DNA of 64,000 nt, taken from positions 158,235,085 through 158,299,084 of the forward strand of contig NC_039367.1 in the NCBI RefSeq assembly GCF_003573695.1. Reading direction: 5' to 3'. The notes under the pieces were generated by a model. That model was given only the letters and a program-made list of their open reading frames with translations, did no database searches and was not told the DNA's origin. The position numbers and the translations under genes are program-made. This document shows positions 34,900 to 46,938 of the stretch, piece after piece; the first letter of the stretch is position 1, and each line of letters starts with the position of its first letter. The stretch is from Papaver somniferum. Taxonomy: Eukaryota > Streptophyta > Magnoliopsida > Ranunculales > Papaveraceae.

Positions 34900-36113
34900 C
34901 CTGGCTAAATTAAGGCCTATAGGATTTAATTGGGGCCTATAGCTAGATGACAAAAAAAAATCATTGAATAGTAAAAAAAGCCACCTCTTATCCAATTATT
35001 TTAAAAAATGACTAATTTACTCCTTGATTAATTAGCTTTAATCGGGTGATTAATTGATGTTTAATCAAATTAAACTAAAAATTAATTAATCTTGATTCTT
35101 CATCAAAACGTGATTTTTTTTTATTTTTTTTTGAAAAAAAAACAAACCAGAATCGGTATATGTTCGTGCTCTCATAAACCGATTCTGGGTTGATTTTTTC
35201 AATTCACAAAAAAAAAGCAGAATTCGGTTTTTACAAATGTATACAGAAAACCGATTATGGGAAAGAAAAAAAATCAAACATAATTTAAATAATACTCGAT
35301 CTGAAAATGAGTATGATTTCATACTCGATTTCATTTCGCGTATAAATTCATATACTCATTTTGAGATCGAGTATCAAATCATACTCGTTTTGAAACTGTG
35401 TAAAATCATACTGATACTCATTTTCAATTCGGGTATAACCAGAATCAGTTTACACGATGCACACATAAAAACCGATTATTTACATTGCAAAACGGGAATC
35501 GGTTTATAAAAGTGCTCATGTAATCCGATTCTAACAGAAAAAAGATACAAAAAAATTTCTTACAACAATCAGTTTACTTGACAAAAATATAAAATCCGAT
35601 TCTAGCATTATACATCAACAATCGGTTTTTAGAAGTGCTAATGTAATCCGATTATGGTCGAACCATAAAACATACCAAGGACAATCGGTCTTTGTGGGCA
35701 TGAATATAAACCGTTTCTATCTGCAATCGGATCACATATACATTAACGTTGATCGATTATGGTAAACCCGGAAAAATTTGATTTCAAAATTTTCAATTTT
35801 TGAGCGATTGCATGTTACTAAAACCTAGTTTAGAGGATTGAGTTGAGAAGAAAAGAAGAAGAATTAGTTGAAGTGAAAATGAAAATGAATTTGATTTTGA
35901 TTTTAGTTTTTAATTTTTATGATTTTGATTTTAGTTTTTAATTTTATGATTTTGATTTTAGTTTTTAATTTTATGATTTTAGTTTTTAGTTTTATTATTA
36001 GAATTTAATGGGGACACATTTGTAGTATTAGTATTTGATGAAGCGTAAGTTCGTAATTTCATCTCTTAATAATCACTTTTTTGTCGTGTAGTGTAGGCCT
36101 CAATTTAGCCTGG
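34900..36113. mobile_element. AATCGGTTT-word TIR element
   Basis: Terminal inverted repeats CCTGGCTAAATTAAGGCCTA (34900-34919) and, at the right, CCAGGCTAAATTGAGGCCTA read inverted (36094-36113) match at 18 of 20 positions. Flanks ATATGTTT and ATATGTGT are consistent with an 8-bp target duplication. The interior (35140-35760) holds AATCGGTTT/AAACCGATT words many times in both orientations, plus GAGTAT/ATACTC words near 35290-35420. A 27-bp AT-rich repeat follows. A similar element begins near 60557. Confidence 0.8.
35885..35998. repeat. AT-rich tandem repeat (about 27 bp unit)
   Basis: Units of TTTTGATTTTAGTTTTTAAT repeat about four times inside the AATCGG element, with small length changes. 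Confidence 0.85.
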
Positions 36114-36557
36114 ATATGTGTAACTCTGTTAACTTCGAATGTTGATCAGCAAATGATTCCGGAAAAAGCATGCTACTTTTTTTTGGTCACCAAAATAAAA
36201 TGACATGCTCTTTCATATAATCATTTACACCCAGATATGCAAGGGTTGTGAACTTATGAATTCGGTGACAGTGACAGACATTCGAAATAAACAGGTAATA
36301 CAAGACAAAGACACCAAGGTTACAAGAGAAACCGTAAACAAAGAAATGGTGTACTACATTTTTGGAGAAAGATTCAGACAAGTACCATTCATCCAATTCA
36401 TTGAAGGTTAGAAATGATAACCAGTTCTATATGGTTGATGATCTTTAGAGAGTCTGACAACTTTGTATTTGAGGTAGCTAGCATATATACATCTCTATAG
36501 ATTCCGACGACTTAGAAAATCAGCAGGGTGTTGTTTCAATTGTTTAAATGGACATCA

Positions 36558-36825
36558 AGTTGAAACTACTTAGGTTTTGGTTAATTTAGAAGATGAGACA
36601 GAGAAGACATAATACAGTAAACAGAGAAGACACTTCTTATTGATAGCAATTGTACAAAGCAAACTGTAAAGATACAGAGGGTTTATATACACAGACATTG
36701 CTTTAACTTTAGGCTAAAGTATTTCCTAACTTAAGATTTCCTATCATACAACTATTTCCAAAGAGTACAAACTCTTAAAAGAGAAACTGTCGTGTATAAC
36801 GTGACCATCTGATGTTGTGTTAACA
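36558..36825 (-). repeat. 3' LTR of the complete copia element
   Basis: On the plus strand it runs from AGTTGAAACTACTTAGG to GTTGTGTTAACA. The inner neighbour CCCTCCCAC is the inverse of the polypurine tract. Confidence 0.92.
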
Positions 36826-36829
36826 CCCT

Positions 36830-39800
36830 CCCACAAGCGCAACGGGTTATCCTGAACCGTTAGCTTGAACCGTAGAAGAGAAAACCTGTCTCTAGATAAT
36901 GGTTTTGTGAATATATCCGCAATCTGATCCTTAGATGATATAAACCTGACATCAAGAAGTTTAGAAGCAACCCGATCACGAACAAAATGATAATCAATCT
37001 CAATATGCTTTTTCCTTGCAAAATATAAGATTGACAGTGAGATAAGTAGCACCAAGATTGTCACACCATAGAACAAGGGGTGATTGAATAGAAACACGAA
37101 GTTCTGAAAGAAGTGATTGAATCCACATAATTTCAGCAGTAGCAATTGCAAGTCCCCTGTATTCTTCTTCAGTAATTGAATGAGATACTGTTTTCTGCTT
37201 ACGAGCACTCCAAGAAATAATATTACCACCCAAGAAAATACAATAACCACTAGTAGAACGTCGATTTTCAAGAGAACCAGCCCAATCCGAATCAGTATAT
37301 GCACTGAAAGATAATTGTAGATAAGAAGATGGTCGAAGAAGTATGTCGAAGGTAGATGTGTTTTTAAGATAACGAAGTATTCGCTTTACCAGACTCCAGT
37401 GAAAAACAGTGGGTGCATGCATAAACTGACATACCTTATTAACTGCATACGCTATATCAGGACGAGTAAATGTCAAATATTGTAAGGATCCAACAATGAT
37501 ACGGTATTCAGTAGCATCAGTTAATAAGGTACTACGATCAGAAGATATGTCACCAGAAGTACTTAGTGGTGTTTGAATAGGTTTAACACCATCCATTTTT
37601 GCTCGAATAAGAAGATCATGAGCATACCTTTGTTGAGAAAGAAGCAACCCTGAAGAAGTACGAATTGCTTCAATTCCAAGAAAATAAGACAAGAAACCAA
37701 GATCTTTAATTGCAAATTCTTGTTGCAGACGATTTAGAATGGATTTAATGCCAGCAGAATTGGAACCTGTAACAATAATATCATCCACGTATACCAATAG
37801 ATAAATCGTGCCATATGATCCATTGTAAATAAATAGATATGAGTCACATTTTGAAGTAACAAACTCAATTTGTAATAAAAAGGTACTGAGTCGATGGTAC
37901 CATGCACGAGGATCTTGTTTAAGGCCATAGAGAGAACGATGCAACTTGCAAACATGCGTAGGAAATCGAGAATCAACATATCCTGGAGGTTGTTTCATGT
38001 ACACCTCTTCTTGAAGTTCACCATGTAAGAAAGCATTCTTTACGTCAATTTGGTGAATAGGCCAATTGGAAGACAAAGCCAATGTAAGAATAATACGAAT
38101 AGTGCATGGTTTAACAACCTGACTAAAGGTTTCATAAAAATATATCCCCTCTTGTTGATTGTATCCTTTAGCAACTAAGCGAGACTTACGACGGTCAATT
38201 TCACCATTAGACTTGTGTTTGATACGAAATACCAATTTGCATCCAATAACATTCATAGAAGGATCAAATGGTACTAATGTCCAGGTACCATTACGAAGTA
38301 ATGTATTAATCTCATCATCCGAGGAGACACGCTAATATGGATCCTTATGTGCTTCTGAAATACAAGTTGGTTTGCGAAGAGAATCACATACCAGAGCATA
38401 TTTAGAGTTGGGTTTAAAAATTCCATCTTTTTCCCTAGTCACCATTTGATGTGTTGATGTAGAAATAGAGCTGGGATCCGGTGTTGTAGTCAAACTAGAG
38501 GATGATGCAGAACTGAACATTGGAGCTGGTGCAAAACTGGATGATGATGCAGAGTCGAATGCTGGTGCTGAGCTGATCATTGGTGCAGAACTCGATGATG
38601 ATGTTGAATTAAATAATGGCACAAAACTCGAGCAAGAAACTGATCCGTTAACGTAAGTGATTTCTGGTGACAGTACGTGCCCAGAATTTCAGTGTTCTGG
38701 TTGTGTTGACAAAGACGGGACATTAGCTGAGACTGGTAGTGGCAGCTGTATAATTGTAGTGGCTCTGGAATCATTGGGAGTTGTACCAACTTTTGGTATT
38801 GGTGCAGACTGTGTAAAATTGTTCGAACCAATAGGAACTGCACAAGCTGACAGCGACGGAGTAACAGTAGAATGTGTAACCGAGACTGGTGGAGAATAAA
38901 TAGAAATGGGTGAAGTAGAATTTACCTGAGAAGGAGACGATTCCGGTGAAGGTGATGATGCGGATTCAAAGGGAAAGGTAGTCTCATCAAAAACAACATG
39001 ACGACTTATATAAATACGACCCGTAGGTATATGAAGACACTTGTATCCCTTTTGAGACGGACTATAACCAATAAACACACATGGAGATGAAAGCTGTTCC
39101 ATTTTGTGAGACCTATATGGACGTAGATAAGGATAACATAAACAACCAAAGACACGAAGAAAAGTGTAATCCGGAGGAAGACCAAAAAGAGCTTCATATG
39201 GAGATGAATTTTTGATAGAATTGGAAGGAACACGATTCATCAGATAGCAAGCAGTGTAAAAAGAATCATACCAATACAAGGACGGTACAGAAGCCATGTT
39301 TAAAATTGTAAGTCCAGTTTCACGAATATGACGATGACGACGTTCTACTAAACCATTTTGTTCAAAAGTATGTGGACAAGAAAATTTATGAAAAATACCA
39401 AGTTGCTTAAGATGCGGAGTAAGTTTGCGATACTCGTGTGCATTATCACATTGAAAAATTTAATTTTTCGATTAAATAGATTTTCAACATGCTTTTGAAA
39501 CAAAAACAATATAGAAAAGACATCATACTTTTGAGACATAGGAAACATCCAAGTAAAACGACTAAACGCATCAATAAAAATGATATAATATCTGTAACCT
39601 TCATTAGATAAAATATGAGAAGGTCCCCATACATCGGAGGCAATTAAATCTAATGGGTTCAAATAAATAGTTTTACTAGGATTAAAAGGTAATTTATGAC
39701 TCCTATGTTCATGACAAGATGAACAAAACTTAATAGTCTGACTTGAAACTGGAAGTGAAAACTGAGAGACGACTTTACGAACTGTATGCATCATTGGATG

Positions 39801-41262
39801 TCCCAACCTAGAGTGCCAGTCTTGTAAGATAGCATGTTCGCCTATGAAAACTTTAGGAGACTTAGACGAACCATCAAGTTGATAGAGACCACGCCTTTTA
39901 CTGCCGCAAAGAAGAACCTTCCCGGTACATGGATCCTTCACAAGACAAAAATTCGGATGAAATTCAAATAAGACATTATTATCAGTTGTGAGACGAGAAA
40001 CTGACATGAGATTATGAGAATTTTTTGGTGCATAGAGGACATTACGAAGCTGCAACTTACGGTTGGGAGTTCCCAAAACAGAAGATCCAACATTAGAAAT
40101 TGGAATAGAAGAGCCATTACCCATATGAATTTGGTCAGGACCAGTGTACTCGGTTGAGAACTGAAGACGAGAAAGATCATTCGTTATGTGATCTGTGGCA
40201 CCACTGTCAGGTGTCCATGGAGGAGTTGACAGCAAACCGGTATGAGTAGCATAGGCACGTGGTGCGAAAGCTGGTGGTTGACGACGCGGAGGACGAAAAC
40301 TGCGATCAAATCTGTTCCAACAATCTGGGGATTCATGATTGGGACGACCACATAACTGACAGGGAAGTTTGGACGGTGCTGGAGAACGCCCTGAAGCAGG
40401 GAACCGAGACGAACCGGAGGAGATGGATGCGTTGTTAAACCGGTTCGGAGATGCTGCTGCAAAATGATGCTGAGAGTTGTACGCGGCCTGGAATGGAGCA
40501 GGGGACCGAGACGAGTTTGAAACAACATTACGATCAGGTGTTGCTAGGTTGACTACGGGCTGAGAGTTTAAAGTTTTCCCTTGATGTTCAATTCGTAGTT
40601 CAAAGTGAGAAGAAAGGTAAGAGAATCCTCTACAGTATGAGAACCCATTGTGGTAGTCAAGGATGTAACAATGGCATCATACGATCTCTCAAGACCAGCA
40701 AGAAGACAATGACGAAATTCTTTGTACGTAACGGTTGTTTTCGCAGCTGCAAGATTATCCACCAAGTCTTGAGCATGATTGATATATTCTCGCATGGTCT
40801 TTGAACCCTTCTTAAGAGCACGTATCTCACAATGAAGATGGTGAATTTGAGCATCAGATTTAGAGGCATATTGAGCTTCAAGAGAGTCCCATATTGTTTT
40901 CGAAGTTGTAAGACGATGAACATGACGGAAAACAGCAGGTGTAATAGAGGAGAAAAACCAACTTACCAGGATTTTATCCTATTTTATCCATGAAGATACG
41001 CCGGAGTAGGAGCTGCATCGACTATAAGAGATGCTGGACAGGGTTTCGTACCAGTAATGTAACCAACGAGATCATAACCCTGAAGATATGGAAAAAACTG
41101 AGCACGCCATAGATAATAATTAGTTTCATCTAGTTTTACAGTAATGATATGGTGAGGTTGTGAGAATTGGACAGACGACATAACATAAGTTTGCAAAGAA
41201 GAACTGGAAGAGTCTATCAAATACAAGGTTGTAGAAGAAATAGTTGAAGACTCTGTAGACAT
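36830..41262 (-). pseudogene. Copia gag-pol polyprotein, frameshifted
   Basis: gag starts at 41262 (MSTESSTISS, followed by LDETNYYLWR) and is broken near 40984. A CQLCGRPNHESPDC zinc knuckle lies near 40350. The protease motif DSGATDH is in 39348-40235, as are the HX4H-CX2C zinc site and the SDVWG part of integrase. Integrase is frameshifted near 39450 and continues at 38689-39297 (YEALFG, GYKCLH). Reverse transcriptase is 37000-38256 with QIDVKNAFLHGE and YVDDIIVTGS. RNase H ends near 36850 (HIEIDYHFVRDRV, DIFTKPLSRDRF). At least three frame breaks make it non-autonomous now, though sequences are still close to intact. Confidence 0.9.
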
Positions 41263-41294
41263 TATATAGGATCGAAAAGGCTCTATGGATACCA

Positions 41295-41577
41295 AGTTGA
41301 AACTACTTAGGTTTTCGTTAATTTAGAAGATGAGACAGAGAAGACAGAATACGGTAAACAGAGAAGACACTTCTTATTGATAGCAATTGTACAAAGCAAA
41401 CCGTAAAGATACAAAGGGTTTATATACACACATATTTCTTTAACTTTAGGCTAAAGTATTTCCTAACTTAAGATTTTCTATCATACAACTATTTCCAAAG
41501 AGTACAAACTCTTAAAAGAGAAACTGTCGTGTATAACGTTGGGTCACGTTATACACGTATCTGATGTTGTGTTAACA
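41295..41577 (-). repeat. 5' LTR of the complete copia element
   Basis: It matches 36558-36825 apart from a short insertion (GGGTCACGTTATACACG) near 41540. The flanking GGATACCA on the plus strand is the inverse of the tRNA-Met-type primer site. Confidence 0.92.
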
Positions 41578-41749
41578 CATCAGGATGGAGACATGGGGCT
41601 TAATAAATCCTCGCTTTTTTATTTACCTTATAGAGATGGTCGCTGCTCTGAGAAACCTACCCCTCTATACATATTTTGAGCAGGTCCATCCTAAACATCA
41701 AAGCGAACTAGTGGCAAACACGAAACTGTGGTGAGTCTTTCTCGAAATG

Positions 41750-43130
41750 ATGGATCAAATACAAAAGACATGTATAATCAATGGCTGACTGAAACGGTAA
41801 ATACTCTTATCTGGACTAGCTCACAGAGTGGTCTTTTTTGCTGTTTCTGATGCTGTGGAGAAAATTATCCACTATGCCCAAATTGCATTGTTACAAGAAA
41901 ATTTGGAATGTAGCTAGTTTTCCCTCCACTTATGCTTATATTTGGAAGATCACTAGAGGTGTTTGTAATACTGTTAAAGTCTGCGGGCATCCAACTCAAA
42001 ATCAATTGGAAATGAGTGGAGCGGCCCTTCAATATTATATTTTAAGTTAATTAAGCGGATTATAGCAATGCGGGACTATCGTCCTTTCACACGCCCCCTC
42101 ACGTGTAAGGCCAGTCACTGACCTCACACGTGGATCTACGTATGAGTTACCAGTCCATGGGTAACAAGTGTACACAGGTGAGTGACTAAATCAGGGGGTA
42201 ACACCTCGTCCAGTATCGGCACTAGACTACACCCTGGGTGTACAAGTGACAAAATCGGTTAAACACTTCGGCCAGTAACTCGGCCTACACCCGGTGCACG
42301 CAGGTCACTTTGGCCAGTAACTCGGCCTACACCCGGTGTAGGCAGGTCTGGATATAGGACTTAACTCTGATACCATGTTAAAGTCTGCGTGCATCCAACT
42401 CAAAACCAATTTGCAATGAGTGGAGGGGTCCTTCCATATTATATTTTAAGTTAATTAAGCGGATTATAGCGATGTGGGACTATTATCCTTTCACAAATAC
42501 TTATGAAAACTTACAGAAAAGAGGATTTCTACTTGCCTCAAGGTGCTATCTCTGCCACAATGATCATGATACAATAGACCATATATTATGGCATTGTAAC
42601 TTCAGTTATATATCCTATGGAATTGATTTGGAGGTATTTTCCATCTTTTTAATCCTGTTTCTTTTGAATCAGTTTTATATCTTTGCAAAATGTCTAGTCC
42701 AGTACTGGTGCAGAAAATGTGGACTATTGCCACTTACACTTTTATGGTGGAGCCTTACTGCTTAAGAAAAATAGGATTGGCTTTGATCAAACACAAGATT
42801 ATGAGAATTTGAGATCGGAATAAAAAGAGTGATGCGGTGTTCTGAATTTGAGGATGGTATTTTGCAATATTTCAAGCTAAGCTGCAGAAAGATCAAATTC
42901 AGAGTGATTACAATTTTCTTTAGCCTCCCTGAGAATAATGTTACTCTTCTGTGTTGAGATGGGGCATCAAGAGGTAATCACATTGGTGAATTTGTTTCTC
43001 ACGAGTCTGGTGGGTTAGGAGTGCTTATAAACTATGTTACCGAATTCGTTGCTTGCATTAGTGCCTAGGAAGGGGCTTTGCCTAATCAGAAGCTGAGAGT
43101 TGCTCTCTAATCGGACTCAAAAGCTTGTTT
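41750..43130 (+). pseudogene. LINE-type zf-RVT and RNase H relic interrupted by a TRIM
   Basis: Before 41971 and after 42496 the frame reads YIWKITRGVCNT, then YENLQKRGFLLASRCYLCH, and DTIDHILWHCNF, a zf-RVT zinc domain of plant LINEs. Farther on, DGASRGNHIGEF-like (about 42958) and KLRVALSSDSKACF-like (about 43090) stretches resemble RNase H (RVT_3). The 524-bp TRIM splits it at a TGT-AAT-AC codon junction. Several stops follow, so it is dead. Confidence 0.78.
41972..42495 (-). mobile_element. TRIM (miniature LTR retrotransposon), 524 bp
   Basis: Two direct 120-bp terminal repeats (41972-42091 and 42376-42495) both begin TGTTAAAGTCTGCG and end CCTTTCACA. A perfect 5-bp target duplication AATAC flanks it (41967-41971, 42496-42500). 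On the minus strand the primer site TGGTATCAGAG follows the 5' repeat at once, and a purine tract GTGAGGGGGCG precedes the other. There is no coding capacity. The terminal repeats differ at roughly a tenth of positions, so the insertion is older than the 1303-7275 element. Confidence 0.95.
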
Positions 43131-43264
43131 TTGAACGTGAAAGAAATATTTTGTTGAAGAAATAAGAATTTGATTACAACAAGACCTGAAACACAAATTA
43201 CAGAGATGCGAGAAAGACTAAGGCCTAAGGACAATCCAAGAGGATCAAAAGATTTCGTTAAAAA

Positions 43265-44575
43265 GAACGATTTTTTTGGGGACCATGGTTCTTTTGGGGA
43301 CCATTGTTCTATTTTGGGTAAGACATCTAGAAGTAAATCTAGACACCCCTTATCCAAATATTTTTATTAATACCAAAGTTACCCGTTGATTAATGTATTC
43401 TTCCCCAAACTCAATTTCAAGATAAAAATGGTTGATTTTACCAACTACAACCAAAGAAAGACTATCTAGGTACTCAGCCATACCTAAAAATTAGTTAATG
43501 TTGCTTACAATGGTCAAAACATTCCTAAAAAATGTAAATTTTTAAGTAAATTTCGGCTAGGTCAAGAGAGTTTGGTTACCTGATGCAAAGAACATGTAGC
43601 CAAACATATCTGGAAGTGTAGTTTCGATTACCATTTTGAAAGTTGCAGGTAACCGAACCCACTTTTAATGGAGGTTTTGTATAGTTCGGTTAACAAAATT
43701 CAAACATGTAGCCGATTTTTTTTATAGGATATACAGAGTAATGTTCGGTTGATTCGCATAACTCCATCAAACAAATTTCCTAGCCGAACCTTCTGTACAA
43801 AAATAATTTATCCAAGTGTTAAAGTTCGTTTCCATCAAATAAAGTTCCCAACCGAACTCAACATATGTGTTTACTGAGTAGAGTTCCGTAATCAAATTTT
43901 TTTTTACGAACCAACCGAAATCAGGGTTTTTTGTTCTATAAAAGAGTTCGGTTAGGGGACAAAATTTTCCAACTAACCATACCAGCCGAGCACAATATGT
44001 TAGTTTTTAGAGAGGAGTTCGGTTAGTATTTTTTTGTGCGAACCAACCGAACTTAGCATTTATGGTTCTATACAGGTTCGGTTACGAGAAAAAAAATTTG
44101 TAATAGCCGAAGTGTTCTTTGTGTTCTTGGTTTCAGAATGTTCGGTTAGCAAACTAGGTATCTTTAAACTACTGCTAACCGAACAAACTACCGTAACTTC
44201 CATTTAAACCCTATTTTGATCATTTCTACTCAAATTTTTCGATCAAAACGAATTAAAAGTGATAGGTTTTTCAATTGAACGAGTAACATCACGAAAAAGG
44301 GGAAGAAAAAGAGAATAACTTTTTTTTTTCAAAACTAAAATTTTTCGTTGCCTCTCATCTCCTTTATATTTTTGTTTATAATTATGGTTAATGATTTATT
44401 TAGATTAGATATAAACGTCTAGGTTTAGGTGGCTATTAGGTTAGTTTTAATTTAAATTAGGATAAAAGGTAAATTAGTGTTTTGCTAACTTTAGGACACC
44501 CCTTATAAGTATAGGGAGGTTGTCCTAATCAAATCATGGTCCCCCAAAAATGCATAGTCCCCGTAAAATCGTTCC
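43265..44575. mobile_element. GTTCGGTT-word TIR element, complete
   Basis: The left terminus is GAACGATTTTTTTGGGGACC, and the right terminus read inverted is GGAACGATTTTACGGGGACT. Both are followed by a second GGGGACC/GGGGGACC block. TTAAAAA flanks both sides (43258-43264, 44576-44582), with one more matching-class base possible. The middle (about 43560-44200) holds more than a dozen GTTCGGTTA/TAACCGAAC words in both orientations. The 7-8-bp duplication fits a hAT-type element. No coding frame. It lies in opposite orientation to the copies at 1-709 and 18540-19748. Confidence 0.88.
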
Positions 44576-44899
44576 TTAAAAACCCTAAGAAATTAAAACA
44601 AAGTCTACTACAAAAGCCTAAGAGAGACAACCTCAACTAAACTACAAACTAATTTTGGGAACAACACGACATGCAACACGGAAAATACGTGACTTCATGG
44701 GTTGGGAGGTGCTCGTTCGTCACATTTTACACCTCTATGCATCAGCATGAATATGAGATTTGAGGTTCTACAAGTAGATTTAGTTAATGAGCTTTCGATA
44801 TAATTAAATTTTATGTCTTTTCCGGCAACAACATGAGAAATGTTTTTCTATTTCTTTTGATAACAAAGAGCGTAAATCTATTAAGCTGTTCTAGGCACT

Positions 44900-45662
44900 G
44901 CAAGCCTATTTAACAGAGATGAAAACCATGGAGAATAATTCTGGTACTCTTCTAATAAGAGTTTGTTCCTCCTGACTTTTTTTGCACATAGTCTGCAATA
45001 TTATTAAAATCTCTCTTGACATGAGAGATTTTACAAAACTTAAAAGAAGAAATAAGTGGCTTAATATCTCTAATGAGATGATTATTTTCTCATCTAACTT
45101 GAATATTGTCTGTGGTAATATATTGCACCACAACTTCCGCATCTGCAAAAATATGGACTTCATGGATGTTAAGAGCTTTGATCCAGCTAAGAGCCTCCAT
45201 GAGTGTCATGTATTCTGCAGCTTCTGGATCTATCACTCTGTTTGTGTACGATCCCTTAACTCCATCACAGCTACCTGTTAGTCAAATGATCAAATGAGGC
45301 ATTGACAAATAATTTTGCAATATTGGTAGCATATTTATCTATAGTGTTAACTTGAGGCTGCACTGTCATGATATTGTTGGTTGTTAAACTGAAATTCTGG
45401 AGATGAAACTGAATCCTTGTAACTGTAGAGCAATGATTTAGGGTTTTGTTTTAAAAGAATGTTCACATCTTTCTTTCCAAATTACCCAGCATCCCACCAT
45501 TAAAGTCACTCTCCAGGCATTGTTTGCTTCTGCACCATTGTTATGTATATTACTAAACCATGAGATTATCCATTCTTTAACACTTCCACAATTTGCAGCA
45601 ACTCCATCCACATTAATATTTAAGCTTCTCCAAACTAATCTGGCATGCCTGCATACTAGCAA
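44900..45662 (-). pseudogene. LINE-type RNase H (RVT_3) relic
   Basis: 45438-45662 reads CRHARLVWRSLNINV and WVIWKERCEHSF, the end of a zf-RVT region and linker. The continuation to about 44900 reads EAAEYMTLMEALSWIKALNI, then ISHVKRDFNNIADYVQKK in changing frames, an RNase H-like fold with the Asp-containing HVKRDFN motif. In-frame stops near 45090 and elsewhere rule out function. Confidence 0.7.
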
Positions 45663-46054
45663 AGAGAAATGTTTTTTATGGCTTTTCTTACACTAACACA
45701 TAGCTAGTCGGACGGCTGTAATGTTTTTTATTATTGACCAAAATTGGTCGTAGGCAGCAATTTTTGACATTTAAATTTCGTTTCAAATTGCTCTTTCACC
45801 GCCCAATTGATTGAAAGAGATAAATTACAAGCCATGATTAATAAAAATATCCCGAAACGTCCGTTCAATTTTCAAATTAGTAGTAACTTCTAGCAAAAAA
45901 TGTAAATATTTTGTACTAACATTTACGTTTTTTAGTTTACCAAAAACCGAAATTTCTACCTCTGTATACATAAATGTGGTAGTATCCCAATATATACGCA
46001 TCAATTAATGTATGCATTGAAAATAATTAATTTCATTGATTTCTAATATTCTTA

Positions 46055-46345
46055 ACACAAAATTGGTTAAAAAGACCAAAATCAATAATTCATGGGTGAA
46101 ATGGACAGTTAGATTTTAATACTGTTTAAATGGCCAAAAATGTAAAAATAGGCAGGATGTAACCAATTTCATCGTGTCTATTTTCAAATATTTTTTCTTA
46201 TTTTTAATTTACACAGGATGTATCCAGTTTCATCCTTGCTATTTTTTCTATTTTTTTTTTACCATTTCACCCAAATTATTTTTTACCCGTCCATTTGAAC
46301 CGTGATTTAAAAATATTTTGACAAATGACCCATTTTCCGTGTTCT
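46055..46345. repeat. Dispersed repeat, copy 1
   Basis: It shares with 47985-48315 the blocks AAAAAGACCAAAATCAA, TTTTCAAATATTTTTTC, GGATG-ATCCAGTTTCATCCTT and GACAAATGACCCATTTTCCG, in the same orientation. No clear TIRs or target duplication. Confidence 0.8.
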
Positions 46346-46938
46346 TAAACCAATCAATACTTCTTTATATAAAGCCGAATGTTAATGCTGACGTGTCGTT
46401 CTCATATTAAATTTTGACAATTTTGTCCGACGTGTCATCACCATAATTTGCTGGAAAAAATTGAAAGGAAATGTCCCTTGGAATCGGTTTATGAATAGAC
46501 ACATTTTGAGAATCCTCTGCCTCTTAATTTCGAAGAGTTGCGACCTATTGGCCAGTGACGAACTTTTATTTAACACAGCCAAACGATTCGATGCCATCTC
46601 AAAGTCAGGGCAATGCTATCATAAAACAAACAGGTCTAGACTAAGATCTTTTCATAAAACACAGCCAAACGATTCAACGCCATCTTGAGGTCATGGTGAA
46701 GGAAATTTGTAATTCGATTGCCATCTTAAGGTCAGGGTGAAGCAAATTTGTTATTCGATTTTGAAAACCCCGTCATCTTTTTCCTTGGGAAGTCAATTTT
46801 TTTATTTGAAGTTTCTAACTCATGAAATTACAAACCCAACTTACTCCACAGAAGGATGTCTCTTAACAGTTGACAATACGAAAAGACTGAGAGTATTCAT
46901 TTCCCTTCGCTCGAGAATTCAGAGAAGATAAATGGCTT

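Larger units (their letters stand above)
34304..36480 (-). pseudogene. Third invertase relic (GH32), truncated
   Basis: The start of exon 3 lies near 34638, and about 240 bases downstream on the minus strand read as invertase (LFYQ-equivalent LLYQRSTSGS, DLVNWIHHKHAIVP, then KADYPVHGNY-like sequence). Homology stops near 34390, before the LTR at 34303, so the rest of exon 3 and exons 4-6 are lost. Exon 1 (about 36385-36470) keeps the YRTGYHF and NWMNG codons but has a stop directly after GYHF. The mini-exon is missing: the intron site ACTAACCACCAACATAAGCC has no ATTAGGAT. A TIR element (34900-36113) fills the first intron. This relic is older than the copy at 710-8740. Confidence 0.85.
36558..41577 (-). 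mobile_element. Ty1/copia LTR retrotransposon, structurally complete
   Basis: LTRs are 36558-36825 (268 bp) and 41295-41577 (283 bp; the right copy has about 15 extra bases near 41540). A perfect 5-bp target duplication CATCA lies at 36553-36557 and 41578-41582. On the minus strand the element starts TGTTAACAC. The primer site TGGTATC follows the 5' LTR directly, and GTGGGAGGG precedes the 3' LTR. Coding frames occupy 36.8-41.3 kb in gag-protease-integrase-RT-RNase H order, broken by several frame changes. Confidence 0.95.

Noticed and set aside
41972..42495. Cassandra-type TRIM with 5S rRNA sequence
   Set aside because: No 5S promoter motifs were found in its 120-bp terminal repeats.
43560..44200. 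CRISPR-like or satellite array of GTTCGGTT words
   Set aside because: Words occur in both orientations at irregular spacing within a TIR-bounded element in plant DNA. There are no direct repeats with unique spacers.
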